Below the pieces are notes generated by a model. That model was not told where the DNA came from and ran no database searches. It was given only the letters and a program-made list of their open reading frames with translations. Made by a program: the position numbers and the translations under genes. Below are positions 34,586-46,202 of a stretch of 64,000 bases of DNA, piece after piece (the first letter of the stretch is position 1; the number at the start of each line of letters is the position of its first letter). The stretch comes from Jaltomata sinuosa (Eukaryota; Streptophyta; Magnoliopsida; Solanales; Solanaceae). The stretch covers positions 248,001 to 312,000 of the forward strand of contig QJPP01007254.1 of the NCBI GenBank assembly GCA_003996215.1, given 5' to 3'.

Positions 34586-35139
34586 CGGATGATTGACATT
34601 CTTATGTAATTGACCTTGCAAAAAGTTAATGTCAACCCTGAGAAGTGAGATCACGTAAATAGATTTATCTTTATTAAACATTATCGATAGGCTCATAAAC
34701 CTACTATTGTAACTATACAGTAAGTTAGCAGCTACCACCTTTTTCAGCCTCAATTTAAGCTTCGTATCAACTCTATAATCAATTAATAAGGTTGGGTTAG
34801 CTTCCAATTTTGAGAGCTAAGCAGCTACCTTTTGCTACATGACTGATAGCAAATCCAACAATCAAAAACAAATTAGTGAATGCGCTTCTTGGCACAACAA
34901 AGCAATCTAACAAGGGCACAAAAGAGGACATGATGTTATGCAGTATGCACTGATGGACGTATCAAATGAAACTACAATTCTGAATATGAACACATGAAGG
35001 GGGCCAGGGACGGGGGGTTGACGCTACTTCAGTCCCAATTTATATGACACTCTTTTGAAACATTGTAACATATTTGATAGTGAAGTACCAAAACTTGCAG
35101 GCAAATGTTAGTGAAAAAGAAGGAATTTTACATAGTATT
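34586..35139. other. Intergenic DNA, no gene seen
   Basis: There is no supportable gene. CCCAATTTATATGACACT near 35035 resembles the end of a Stowaway-like MITE but lacks its partner. Confidence 0.45.
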
Positions 35140-35247
35140 TTAGTTCTGAACTCATCAGATTGCTGAATAAATCACCTTGGAACCTGCGAAAAATTAGTTC
35201 TCAACTCATCAGATTGCTGAATAAATCACCTTGGAACCTGCGAAAAA
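35140..35247. repeat. 54 bp tandem duplication
   Basis: The unit TTAGTTCTGAACTCATCAGA... starts at 35140 and 35194. The copies differ at only one visible base (CTGAA versus CTCAA). Confidence 0.9.
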
Positions 35248-35399
35248 GATCAGTCTTTGCTGTAGTTGCTTGCTCCAGTTGCTTACACAAGGTCATCCTT
35301 TGGATATAACTCTTAAGTACCTATTCCACAATCCATATTGCCTAAACATGCCATTTAAAGACAATATTGAAGACGCCGTTCTCAATGCATATACTTCTG

Positions 35400-37057
35400 G
35401 ATAGATGTGATGACATCTGAGAAAAAGAACGGAAAATATTACCTACGTGGAGTTAATTTATCATTTTGTATTCTACTTTAGAGGAAACAAAAAATAAGGC
35501 CAATACATAAAGGTAGATTCGTAACTTGTCAGGATGATCGACGAAAAGCTTGTTGATTTTTAGATTGGGTTCAGGAACAAAATATTCTGCCCTATCTTCA
35601 CCAATGACATAAGAAAAAAAGTAAGAAAATGTAATATCCATTTGTGAACACCCGATAAAGAAACCGTAAGCTTAATTTACAACAAGAGTGGATCATGTTT
35701 CATGAAGCGGTAAGAAATCATAGTTGCATAAAGATTGTCAATAACTAAGAACTTGGAGTACTTTATAGGCAAAAAAACTATGGACCACATTGTTTTTCCT
35801 TTTCCTTTTCCCTCTAAACTCGGTATTTACGTTTTCCTGGCCAATTCTTTCATCTTATTAGTAACATTTCTTGTAGTCAATTATTTGAGTCCTTTTTCAT
35901 AATATATCACATCTAGTAGTCCAATATTTAATCGTCTGAAGTAATTAATTTCTTCTCCATTTATAGTTTTGCTTTTTGGGTAGCGAATAAATGATTGCTC
36001 AATAATATGTGACACTACTTTGAAGAGTGTGTTATAGTGACAGAAGGTCTTCTAGTAACTTTTATGTATGCTATATTATAAATTTTATACAGCTAGACTA
36101 AATGAAATTACGTGAATGAGGGAGAAGATTCATTACCCGATGGGATATAATATATAGTAACTAAGTTAACAGGAAACAACTCCAATAACTTATTTCGGCA
36201 ATGTTCGAACGACTTAATATATAATGCATAATATATATTGTTCAATAATTTCTTTTTAGACTTTAGTGAATGTCAATAATGTATCCTTTTTTGATAACCC
36301 GAATATTAATTATGTATCTTTGAAATTGTTAAATGACAAATGTTCAAGTAATAAAATCTTTATGGGGGGAAATTAAATAAAAAACTGTTTAGTTGGTTTA
36401 GACATTTCAACAAGTACCTTGATGGCAGAAATACATCAGAGCCATAAGCAAAGAACTAAAATTGATTCTTTTAAGTAAAATTCATAAGCAAATTCAGACA
36501 TAGTAGCACATGAAATAAAATACTGAGTTGGAAGAAGAGTATAATCCTGGGTTCTAGAATCGATAGAATGAATCTCAACGGGAAAATGAAGCAAACTCTT
36601 GAAATCAAATTTAAAAAGATGAAGCACAATTCAAAAAATGTAATTTATTTTTCAATAATTGAGACTACAGATTGTCAAACTGCGAACTTACCTTATGAGG
36701 AATATAGTGTTAGAATCTCTAGCTGAACGATGCCATGCAAAATTCTTGCCTGATTTGCTGGATTTTAAAAAAAATTACACATGAACTCAATTTAGCATAT
36801 CTCACAAGAAACAAAAGAAAGAAAACAGAGATGTGCAGATGGAGAAACAGAACAAAAAATTAATCTTTTGGGAAGAGGGGCGGATACATAAAAGAACAGA
36901 GAAGATGAAAATATAAATCGAATACTGAAAATCAATAATTCCAAATAACACTGGATTAAAGAGAAAGAAAACATGAAAAAAGTAAAACAGGTGTAATCGA
37001 AACAGATGAGCCTCACCGTAGCATCTTTTATCTTCACTCATCAGCGGAAATCTCATA
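35400..37057 (-). other. Possible spliced transcription unit of unknown function
   Basis: Three signals on the minus strand look like splice sites. The first is TTTTTTAGCAG before TATGAGATTTCCGC, with donor ACG/GTGAGG, framing 37057-37017. The second is TTTTAAAATCCAG followed by about 65 bases and donor CATAAG/GTAAGTTCG, framing about 36757-36693. The third is a donor CATCAAG/GTACTTG at about 36418. An open frame at 35641-35453 (minus) includes VPEPNLKINKLFVDHPDKLR. I recognise no protein family and cannot connect the pieces in one frame. It may be a decayed gene, a non-coding RNA or chance. Confidence is low. Confidence 0.18.
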
Positions 37058-38319
37058 CTGCTAAAAAATTCAAACACAAAAATTAGCTTAAAAGAGAAAA
37101 CCAGAGAAATTTACTTTCTACAGTACAAAAATCACACTGAAGAACAAAGCATAGAAAGAAAGTGAAACCCAGATGTCATACTAATAAAATAGGGGAACAC
37201 GTTTTAAAAGAAGGTAAATAGAAATGCTGCCATAGGACACGTGTTTAAAGAATAAGAGCAAACATATGTAATCACCAATAAGATAAACTCAAGTGTTGTG
37301 ATATGAACAAGATGGGCCAAGCATACAGTACAATTTATAAGGCGTCGGGTACAAGTTATAGATGCTGTTTTCGTCCAACTCTTATTGGCTTATAAATAAG
37401 GGTAATGAGCAATTTACATTTTGCAAGATCACCATCGCCTGCTAAATGTTGTGAGATGATGAGACACATAATTTTATGGGAAAACAAGAAGTTTAATTTG
37501 CAACTAATTAAAGCAGAGAATTTGAATTTATTTTTGTCTGCACTCCATAATTGGTTTATAGTTGTATCAACTCATATTGGTTGATTCATATAACAAAATC
37601 TAACTTATTTAACACTAAGACATTATTATAAATTGAGATGAAAATAATGTATTAATTAAGTTTCTTTAAATTAAAATTTTATGTGAGGTGTGTTTTGATC
37701 TTATTTTATGTGAGACTGCTTGTTTGGAGACTCAAACAATTACTTTTATAATAACTTTTTGCGTAGTTTTTAATCATATAAGTTATACAATTAAAAGTTT
37801 TAAAAATTAACTCTTGTACTTAATTAATTAATTTATTTCTTTTTATGATTCCTGAAAAAAAAATGACCAAAATAATGTGTAACATTTTTTTTTACAAAAA
37901 TTACATACTAAATTAGTGCGCTATTTAGCTAAGATTCATTAATGGACCAGGTCTTAGTGGCTATTATAGTTAATGGACATATATAGCACACTAATGTATA
38001 AGGAAAATAAAGGGTCCACGCCTTCTTCCTCCCCCCACTAGTCCCCCCCACCATTTTTTAGAAAACATCGCGATTTCCATTAAAGTGGTCGGCCCCATCT
38101 CATAGAAAACATCATTTTCCGTTAAAAAGTTTCCCCAAAATCAAAATTCTATGTATATTTGAGGCAAAAAAAACAAGGTTCTAGACTCGAATTATGGGAA
38201 AAGAACAACATATAATTCGATTGAAAATCAAAGTTTACACGACCTTTGATTGAGGTACTTAATTCTAAAAAAGAAACTATTTACTAAGAACTCGTGACAT
38301 ATATTATTTATTTTGTTTT
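37058..38319. other. Intergenic DNA, no gene seen
   Basis: AT-rich sequence. If the neighbouring unit at 35400-37057 is real, its promoter would lie here on the minus strand. TATAA-like words occur near 37338 and 37390, but they prove nothing alone. Confidence 0.4.
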
Positions 38320-38327
38320 AATTTATG

Positions 38328-40337
38328 GGATAACTACATAAATGTTCCTCAAAGAGAGTGTCTTTGTATTTTTGCCCCCCATAAGAAAGGTCTTACAAAA
38401 ATAATCCTCTTTCTTTTTATGTATAAAATAACTATCTTTTTTGTCCTCTATACCTCAAATATTTTTAAACAACTATCCATGCTCATTTGCCTCTCAACTT
38501 CTATATTTATTTCTTTTTTACTTTTTTATTTTTCTTTGAATTTTATTTTTTCATTTATCTTTTTTTCCCTTTTTTTCAACCTTTATTTTTTATTTTATTT
38601 TTTTCTTCTACGTTTTTTCAATCTTTATTTTTTTCCTTTTCTCCTCTCAATTCTATTTTTTTCTCTTTTTTTTTTCTATTTTCTCAACCTTTATTTTTTC
38701 GTTTATTTTTTATTTTGTCTATTTATCTTCGTTTTTTCTTTTTCTTTTTCTCCATCTTTATTTTTTTCTCTCCTCTCAACTTCTATTTTTTTATTTTTCT
38801 CTTTTTCTCTTTTTCTCTTTGATTTTTAATTTTTCTTTTCTCTTTTTTTGATCATTTTTCTCAACCTTTATTTTTTTTATGAGATATGAGATGTTCTATA
38901 ACTCTTGCTTTAGAGGCAAGACTTGGCCCAAGGACTCCCGAACAAAAAATTATGCTCCATGAACAAGACTTGACACTAGTACATTGTGTCTTGATTTATG
39001 AGATGTTCTATAACACTTGCCTTAGAGGCAAGACTTCGCCCAAGAACCTCTAAAAAAATACAAGTTACGCCCCATGGGCAAGAGTTCACACTACTTCATT
39101 GTGTCTTAATTTATGAGATACTTTATAACTCTTGCCTTAGAGGCAAGACTTAGCTCAAGGATTTTCAAACAACAAGTTATGCCCTACGAGCAAGACTTGA
39201 CACTACCTTATTGTGTCTTGATTTATGAGATATTGTATAACTCTTGCCTTACAGATAAGACTTAGCCCAAGGACTTTCAAACAACAAGTTACGCCCCATG
39301 GGCAAGAGTTGACACTACCATATTGTGCTTGGTTTATGAGATGCTTTATAACGCTTGCCTGGGAGGCAAGACTTAGCCCAAGGACTTCCAAATAACAAGT
39401 TACGTCCCATGGGCAAGAGTTGACACTATCACATTGTGTCTTGATTTATGAGATGTTATATAACTCTTGCCTTAGAGGCAAGACTTAGCTCAAGGACTTT
39501 CAAACAACAAGTTACGCCCCATGGGCAAGAGTTAACGCTAGCACATTGTGTCTTGATCTATGAGATGCTCTATAATGTTTGCCTTAAAGGCAAGACTTAG
39601 CCCAAGGGCCTCCCAAAAAACAAGTTACGCCCCATGGGAAGGAGTTAACACTACTACATTGTGTCTTAATTTATGAGATACTTTATAACTCTTGCCTTAG
39701 AGGCAAAACTTAGTTCAAGAATTTCCAAACAACAAGTTATGCCCCACGAGCAAGACTTGAAACTACCTCATTGTGTCTTGATTTATGAGATGTTCTATAA
39801 CTTTTGCCTTAGAGGCAAGACTTGTTCCAAAGGACTTCCAAACAACAAAACACGCCCTTAAGTTTACTTCGATGTCAAAGAAAGAAGATTTTTTTTGCGG
39901 ATTATGCAACTTTCTGTTCATTAGTAAAAAATAATAGAGGTTAAGAAAAAAGAAAAAAGAGAAGAAAAAAAGAGAAAAGGAAAAAATAAAGATTAAAAAA
40001 AAAAAATAAAGGTTGAGAAAAAAAGAACAAAAAAATAAAGTTTGAGAGAAAAAAGAAAAAAGACAAAAAAGAACAAAAAAATAAAGGTTGAGAAAAAAGA
40101 AAATGAATTAAAAAAAATTGAGAAAAAAGATAAAAAATAAAAGAAAAAAGAAAAAAGGAAAAATGAAAATTAAAAGTTGAAAGACAAATGAACATGGAGA
40201 GTTGTGGTGTAGAGGGCCAAAAATGTATTTGTTCTACACATAAAAAGGAAGGACGGATATTCTTTAAAGACTTTTCTTATGGGGGGCAAAATATGAAGAC
40301 TACTCATTTAGGGGGACACTCCATGTAATTTTCTGTC
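38328..40337. mobile_element. Foldback-type DNA transposon with hairpin-bearing internal array
   Basis: The left arm (38328-38880) and right arm (39895-40337) are inverted copies. TGCCCCCCATAAGAAAGGTC at the left matches the reverse complement of GACTTTTCTTATGGGGGGCA at the right, and the ends pair as ATAACTACAT / GAAAATTACAT. AATTTATG flanks both sides (38320-38327 and 40338-40345), an 8-9 bp target duplication as in MULE/foldback elements. The arms include long pyrimidine (left) and purine (right) tracts. No transposase is present, so it is non-autonomous. The phenylalanine/serine-rich frames through the arms are low-complexity artefacts. Confidence 0.85.
38880..39857. repeat. Nine ~112 bp tandem units with two palindromes each
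   Basis: Each unit has the form TTTATGAGATGTTCTATAAC, then CTTGCCTTAGAGGCAAGACT, then AAACAACAAGTTACGCCCCA with TGGGCAAGAG, and ends near CATTGTGTC. CTTGCC-TTA-GAGGCAAG and GCCCCATGGGC are inverted repeats. Units start near 38902, 39018, 39133, 39243, 39353, 39468, 39579, 39692 and 39805, counting from the CTTGCC word. Confidence 0.9.
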
Positions 40338-40345
40338 AATTTATG

Positions 40346-40887
40346 TGACACATATAAAAATTGTTGTTAGTCAAATTTTTAATATGTTTTTTTTAATTTT
40401 TAAATTGTTAATTATTGTAATTTACAATACTTTTTATATAATTTTTGGATAATATATTTTACTCTCTTTGTCCCAATTTATGTAGCACTAATAAAATTTG
40501 GAGGTTCAACCAATTTTTTTATACAATTTTTAGAAATTTTAAGTTGTTAATTATATTATATGATATTAATTTTTACGTCATTTTCTAATATATGTTATTT
40601 TCTTTCTCCCAATTTATATGACGCTGGTAGAATTTTGAGAGTCAAATAAAATATTTTATGTTTTCAAAATATTTTCACTTTCTTTATCCCAATTTATACG
40701 ACACTGATAGAATTTTGAAAGTCAAATAAAATATTTTTTGTTCTTTAAATATTTTCACTTCCTTTATCCCAATTTATATGATACTGATAAAATTTTGAGA
40801 GTCAAATTTTATTTTTTTTGTGTTTTAATAATATTTTATGTTGTTACTTATTATAATTTGTAGTATCTTTTACATTATTTTCTAATA
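40346..40887. repeat. Degenerate tandem repeats of a Stowaway-like end
   Basis: The phrase (T)CCCAATTTATATGACACTGA + TAGAATTTTGAGAGTCAAAT recurs with about 80 bp spacing at about 40608, 40688 and 40768. More diverged copies lie at 40335 and 40475. No gene is seen. Confidence 0.7.
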
Positions 40888-42106
40888 CTAGTCTAACGTA
40901 TGCGCTTTGCGCGTGTACCTTATTTGACAATAAACACCGAAAAAATAGAATTAATTAGTACAATTTTTTTTCTATTTAAATAAAAGATAAATTATTTAAA
41001 ATATGATTGGACTAATATATATTTTTTATTTAAATAAAAAATAATTAGTACAAAAATTACGTACCTTAAGTCGATATTACTTTAAGTACTATCGATGTTT
41101 TGGCTATTTAAGCCCTGATACATAGTCAATATTACTTCAAATATGATCAATTTTTTGGCTAACTAAGACCACGCAATAAAGATATTAAAAATCACCTAGA
41201 AACATAGTCTACGTCCATAAACAAAAGAGATGCCTCTAACAGTTGAGCATAAAAAGGGAAAAAGATAAACCTTTAGTTTTTCCGACTAATTTATTCAGCG
41301 GCAATAGGTCCATTTTGTTCAATTTTTCTATTAGAAAATTTCAACTGTAAAAGAAACACAAGAAATTATCAAAAGCTCTCCATTGTCAATTATTGGTTAT
41401 GTATATATATATATATATAATCTTCAACTTAATAACTAAATAATTATGATAATGAATGCAATAAGACTATTTGAATCAATTAAAAATAAAATAAGAAGAA
41501 AAATAGAAGAAGAAGCTATGTTTATAGAAGAAGGTATTTTTGTTGAAGAAGTTTGCTCAAAATATTACTTAAATAGAATTGTAGAAATTCTTTTTCTTGT
41601 ATAAGAAAAAATTCTAATTAATTTAGAAGTGTTGAATATTATGATTTCTTACCTAGATCAAATAAGAAAGCTAAAATTTAGCTATTAAAAAAAGAGGAGA
41701 AACCCAAAAATAAAGGAGATATTATTTATATATTTTAAAGTCCCATGTAATATACAATTGTATGTTTATAATAAAATACTAATTATGATTAATGCAATAA
41801 TTTTTCAACGTGTAACAAATAAAATATGAATCAATTTATTAAAGATTTTTTACACGACAAATCAACATTGGCCCAACAAAAGAAATAAGTTTGAATTTAA
41901 ATTGATTTCTTTTCATAAACTTAGGAGTTTTCTCATTTATCTTTTCATATATTTATTATTATAGTCAATATTATAAAAATAATGATATAAATATTTGAAA
42001 AAAAAAGAGAAAAGACAATTTTGTCTATTGCAGAATCTTTTAATGAAGGGCAAAAAGTTCAAATCACATTATAAGGTCTTTCACACTTTTAATATAGTAT
42101 AGAAGA
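40888..42106 (-). mobile_element. Non-autonomous Helitron
   Basis: Read on the minus strand, the 5' end is TCTTCTATACTATATTAAAA, a common start of plant Helitrons. The 3' end has a GC-rich hairpin (ACGCGCAAAGCGC) about ten bases before the terminal CTAG. The flanking bases are A on the 5' side and T on the 3' side, the A/T insertion rule of Helitrons. Helitrons leave no target duplication and none is seen. The 1.2 kb interior has no Rep/helicase motifs, so it depends on an autonomous relative. Confidence 0.75.
41402..41420. repeat. (TA)n microsatellite
   Basis: A run of TA dinucleotides inside the Helitron. Confidence 0.9.
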
Positions 42107-42148
42107 TATAGATAGATATAGATATAGATAGATATAGATATAGATATA
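42104..42148. repeat. GATA/GATATA microsatellite next to the Helitron end
   Basis: Mixed GATA and GATATA units abut the Helitron 5' terminus, which may have inserted at or beside this simple repeat. Confidence 0.88.
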
Positions 42149-42399
42149 ATTATAAAAAAATAAGACAAACAAATTAAAACGAACCAAGTACAAAAAGTCC
42201 TAAACTAATTGTTTTGCGCGGGGCCCATATATTGTAACTCATAGAAAACAAGATACACCTTGAAACAAACAGCTAAGCTTACCAAAAACTTGAAGTTGCC
42301 ACATAGGCTCGAAATTATAGACCTCCTATACATATTCCCAAGCTTTTATCACCATGCCATTAAGCAAACTATGACAGAAGCTTCCAAAAAAATTAAAAT

Positions 42400-42530
42400 A
42401 AAATATACACTTGAAGTTTCTAAACCAAAAAAAATAATCCACAGAAATTCGAACTGAGAACGTAATACACGAAAAAACTGCACCTTTAACCACTAAGGCA
42501 GAAGCGGGCATGTTGTTCACATGCGTGCTT
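42400..42530 (-). mobile_element. Possible tRNA-derived SINE
   Basis: On the minus strand, TGCCTTAGTGGTTAAAGGTG resembles an RNA polymerase III A box and CAGTTCGAATTTC a B box, spaced about 35 bases apart as in tRNA-derived SINEs. The 3' end and target duplication are not clear. Confidence 0.35.
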
Positions 42531-42659
42531 ACTGCCCCTTCTTGGAAAAAGATTATCTGAAATCTAATATATCTATATTCAAAGCATGCATGTTTGTTTG
42601 TTTGTCTCGTTTTTTCGAAATAGTATTTAATTAATTTTTTCAACTTTTTTCATATCAAA

Positions 42660-42995
42660 ATCACCACTGCCAAAGTGCGGTTATTTTAATAATTTGTTGT
42701 TTATTGTTTATTTAAGTGTTATTTGTTTTATTAAGTGTTATTAGTTTATTAATTGTTATTAATTTAGTAATTGTTATTAGCCTATTAGTTGTTATTATTA
42801 GTTTATTCTGTTATTAATTTCATAATTAGTTTATTAATTGTTATTTTTTTATTAAATGTTATTAGTTTGCTCAATGTTCTTAGTTCATATAAGATCTTAA
42901 TTGCTAATTAGATGTTAATTATTTATTAAATGTTAAATATTATTAGTTTATTAGATGTTAGTTGTTTATTATTTTATTAATTGTAACTTTGAAAC
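42660..42995. repeat. TTATTAGTTTATTAATTG-type simple repeat
   Basis: This is a low-complexity stretch of interleaved TGTTATT, AGTTTATT and AATTG words without coding content. Confidence 0.8.
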
Positions 42996-43004
42996 CTAAA
43001 AGAC

Positions 43005-43765
43005 AAATAAAATTAGGTCTTGAAAAAATGCACTTGCTAATAAAATTAGGGTTTAGGTCTTGAAACTTCACAACCTGAAATACCAATAAAACTTGAAAAA
43101 ATGTACATACTAATAAAATTTGGATTTAGGTCTTGTAACTTCACGACCTAAAGTACAAACAAAATTAGGTCTTAAAAATGCACGAACTAACAAAATTAGG
43201 ATTTAGGTCTTGTAACTTCACGACCTAAGATATAAATAAAATTAGGTGTTGGAAAAAATGTATGTACTAAAAAAGTTAGGGTTTGGGTCTTGAGAAAATG
43301 TACGTACTAATCAAATTAGGGTTTAGGTCTTATAACTTTAAGACCTAAAGTACCAACAAAGTTAGGTCTTGAAAAAATGTGCGTACTAATAAAATTAGGG
43401 TTTAGGTTTTGCAACATGTACATACTAATAAAATTAAGGTTTAGGTCTTGAAAAGTATACGGACTAATAAAATTAGGGTTTAGGTCTTGTAACTTCAAGA
43501 TCTAAAATAACAACAAAATAAACTTGAAAAAATATACATACCGATAAAATTAGGGTTTTGGGTTTGAAAAAATATATGTACTAATAAAATTAGGGTTTAG
43601 TTCTTATAAATTCAATACCTAAAATATTAACAAAATTAGATCTTGAAAAAATGCACGTACTAATAAAATTAGGGTTTGGATCTTGAAAAAAATATAACTT
43701 TTAAAAAATTAGGGTTTAGATCTTGTAACTTCAAGACCTAAAATAACAATAAAATAAACTTGGAA
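43005..43765. repeat. Variable minisatellite with an embedded hairpin (TAGGTCTTG...CAAGACCTA)
   Basis: Irregular units combine AAAATTAGGGTTTAGGTCTT, GTAACTTCAAGACCTAAA and GAAAAAATGCACGTACTAAT. The segment TAGGTCTTGTAACTTCAAGA (continuing CCTA) is a near-perfect inverted repeat and recurs about six times with small changes. The unit length varies because the middle piece is sometimes missing. Some copies contain TTAGGGTTTAGG, which looks telomere-like but is not a telomere array. Confidence 0.82.
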
Positions 43766-43817
43766 TATAAAATATTAATTTAAACATTGCATTTACAAGG
43801 CTTTTTGATCTGTCAGT

Positions 43818-46202
43818 ATGAATTCTAGCGTGCATCCAGGCCCATTGAGGAGACAATACATAGATTACATGCCAGACGTAGGTCTAATGAGCTATATATA
43901 TATAGACTGACGAAGCGTCCACTGTGCATCAACGAGGCTTGGGGGATTTTTGAGACACCCCCATCCTCACATCATAGATCATTTATCTAGGATCGGCCTT
44001 TATACAGTCGTTTGACTTGATCGGATAAGTTTGATCGGGCCCTTCTGCCAGCCATGGTTGAGCGATGGAGGCCAGAGGCTTGCGTTGCATCTCTTCAAAC
44101 GTATATTGGCATGAAATGTAAAGTTTTTGGATCTCTTCCTCTCCAACAGATAACATAATTAATTTTGTACTTTTTAGTTCTTAAAAACATACAATTTAAG
44201 AGGACGAGTAAAATTATTTTTAGTGTCACGTTATGATATAGACTTGGGAGAGGATCCTGCACTTTCAACCTATGTCACTTCTGCCCCGAGTTAAGGAAAC
44301 GCCTGAGGATGAGGCATTACTCTCGGATTCTAGGAGGTGGACACGAGGTATTTTTTGCAGTCACGAGACCCACCACACCCTTATTCAGTTTAGAGATCAG
44401 CTTGAGCATGACGGATGAGAATATAAACTTTATATTTACTTTATCATTTAATATTATGTTTATTTTATTATGTTAGTATTTCTCTCCTTTTCAGCTTTTA
44501 ATTTTTAATTTTATTTTAAAATAGTTTGTATGGACCCCATATGCTGAGATCAAGCATACATTACTGTCCTGTTGCACAATTAGTAAGGATGTATGGATGG
44601 CGGAGATGCCTATGATATGCTTGGATATCATAGAGCAGCATGCGCCGATCTTGTGTTGTGACAGTTTGGACAACCACAACATATACCTCTATTACCTGGG
44701 TGGAAACTTGATCATTTTGAGCGGGATGATTGTAGGAGAGTTGACGTTGCTTTTGTTAAGTTTTTAGATGAGATGGTAGACCACTAGATGACAGAAAGCA
44801 TAGGATGGTTCAGCTGCAACAGAATGTCCCCTGCAATGCTTACAGAGTGTGGTACAAGCGTAATGGACGCTTGTTGATTGAAAACCCTACTAGAGGTGTT
44901 GTGAGTGGTCGAGGATTCATCGCATCTGCAAAGGCATATGAGGCATTGGTAAATCTAATATATACTGATCACTTTGTATTTAATATTTTTAGTATATAAA
45001 CTAACTTGTTCACATTCAAAATAAAATAAAGTTCAAGGGCATATAAGATATGCACTAGTTGGGGATAGATGTTCAACTAGAACATGAGAGCGCCGATGTG
45101 GGTGAACGACTTACTTAGATGGTTGTCCGGACATTGCAGAGGGAACACGAGGTCGCACATATAGATATATGAGCCACCATTTGCAACATTTGAGTATCAC
45201 CCACCACCCATTGTGTCTCTAGGGCATGAACGTGAACGTGGTGAGAGACATGGATGCGGACGTCGAGGAGAACGAACCTATTGATGAGACAGTTGTGGAG
45301 GTGGTCGAGGAGGTGGCATGCACCTGATTGATGAGCCTATAGCTCCAACTTCTGTTCTAGATCCAACACCAATTTTAGAGCCACCTCTATCTCTATCTCC
45401 AGCCTGATCTATAACTCCCGAGCCATCATAGTCGACTCTAGAAAACACACTTTTTGTGCACACCTGTATCTTCCTCTCGGCAGAGTCCGGACGATTACGT
45501 CCTATTGCGTGATAACATGGATTGGGATTCTCTGGAGAGTCTTTGAGGATCAACATCTATTAGATTTGGAGGGAGGCAGACGTTTGAGTTTCAGGATTAA
45601 TTGCCTGATTGATGATCTTCTAAAAAAATATGTCGGTCAGTGTTTCTTAAATAATACTTCTTTTAAATATAATAAAATACTTACTATTTTATATTTTATC
45701 AGGATTCATTCACCCATGATTCCCTCATGAGACGGCCATCCAAGATCTTGCTCATGAGACTGCGGCCACCTAGGGTCTTGCTCAGGAGACAGCCACCCAG
45801 GATCTCATTCATGAAACGACCACTCAGGATCCTGCTCAGGAGATGGACACCTAAAATTCCAATCAAGAGACAGCTTCATACCTTACACCAGATCCCGTCG
45901 ACACAGAGGTTAATTATTCTTAAAATTAGTACTCATCTTTATCTTTTAATATTAGTTTAAATTAGTACTATTTTTTATATGATTTTCAACTTCGTACTTC
46001 GGTACCTACAATGTCATGTTCAAACGAGGATGTCACTGAGCCCGAGCCTATGTATACTGCAGTGATTGTTCAGAGAAGTCGAGGAAAGTCCATCTCTGTT
46101 AATGCAACAATAAAGAAGGGTAGGAAAAGGATCGTGACAGGGGGACAACCATGGCGTAAAACATTCTGCTATGAAGAAGATGAAGGAGGGGGATGGAGAT
46201 GA
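43818..46202 (+). pseudogene. Decayed plant mobile domain (PMD) gene, MAIN-like/transposon type
   Basis: Pieces of a PMD (aminotransferase-like, plant mobile domain) protein appear in order. Near 43818-44100 are MNSSVHPGPLRRQY, HPHPHIIDHLSRIGLYTVV and PAMVERWRPEACVASL. At about 44530-44640 are WTPYAEI and CCTISKDVWMAEMPMICLDI with IEQHAP. After a frameshift at about 44655-44790 come QFGQPQHIPLLPGWKLDHFE and RDDCRRVDVAFVKFLDEMVD. A Gly/Arg-rich and proline-rich tail follows near 45230-45410, then an 11-residue repeat (45723-45855), then PMYTAVIVQRSRGKSISVNA and a basic/acidic end to 46202. The middle of the domain is deleted and stops and frameshifts are frequent. PMD proteins occur both as host genes and inside transposons. 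Terminal inverted repeats were not found. Confidence 0.7.
45723..45855 (+). repeat. 30-33 bp coding-type repeat (HETATQDLA, four units)
   Basis: Read in one frame, the units give HETAIQDLA, HETAATxGLA (with a stop), QETATQDLI and HETTTQDPA. The DNA word is CTCATGAGACGGCCACCCAG with variants. Repeat changes keep mostly to multiples of three, which suggests it once evolved as protein. Confidence 0.75.

Noticed and set aside
38419..38829. Long Phe/Ser/Leu-rich open frames that look like membrane proteins
   Set aside because: They are translations of the pyrimidine-rich arm of the foldback element. A matching frame appears in the opposite arm on the other strand (39941-40195).
43005..43765. Telomere-like TTAGGGTTTAGG words
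   Set aside because: They do not form tandem TTTAGGG arrays and belong to a longer minisatellite unit.
45278..45556. 92-codon minus-strand frame
   Set aside because: It is the antisense of the proline/glycine-rich tail of the PMD remnant on the plus strand.
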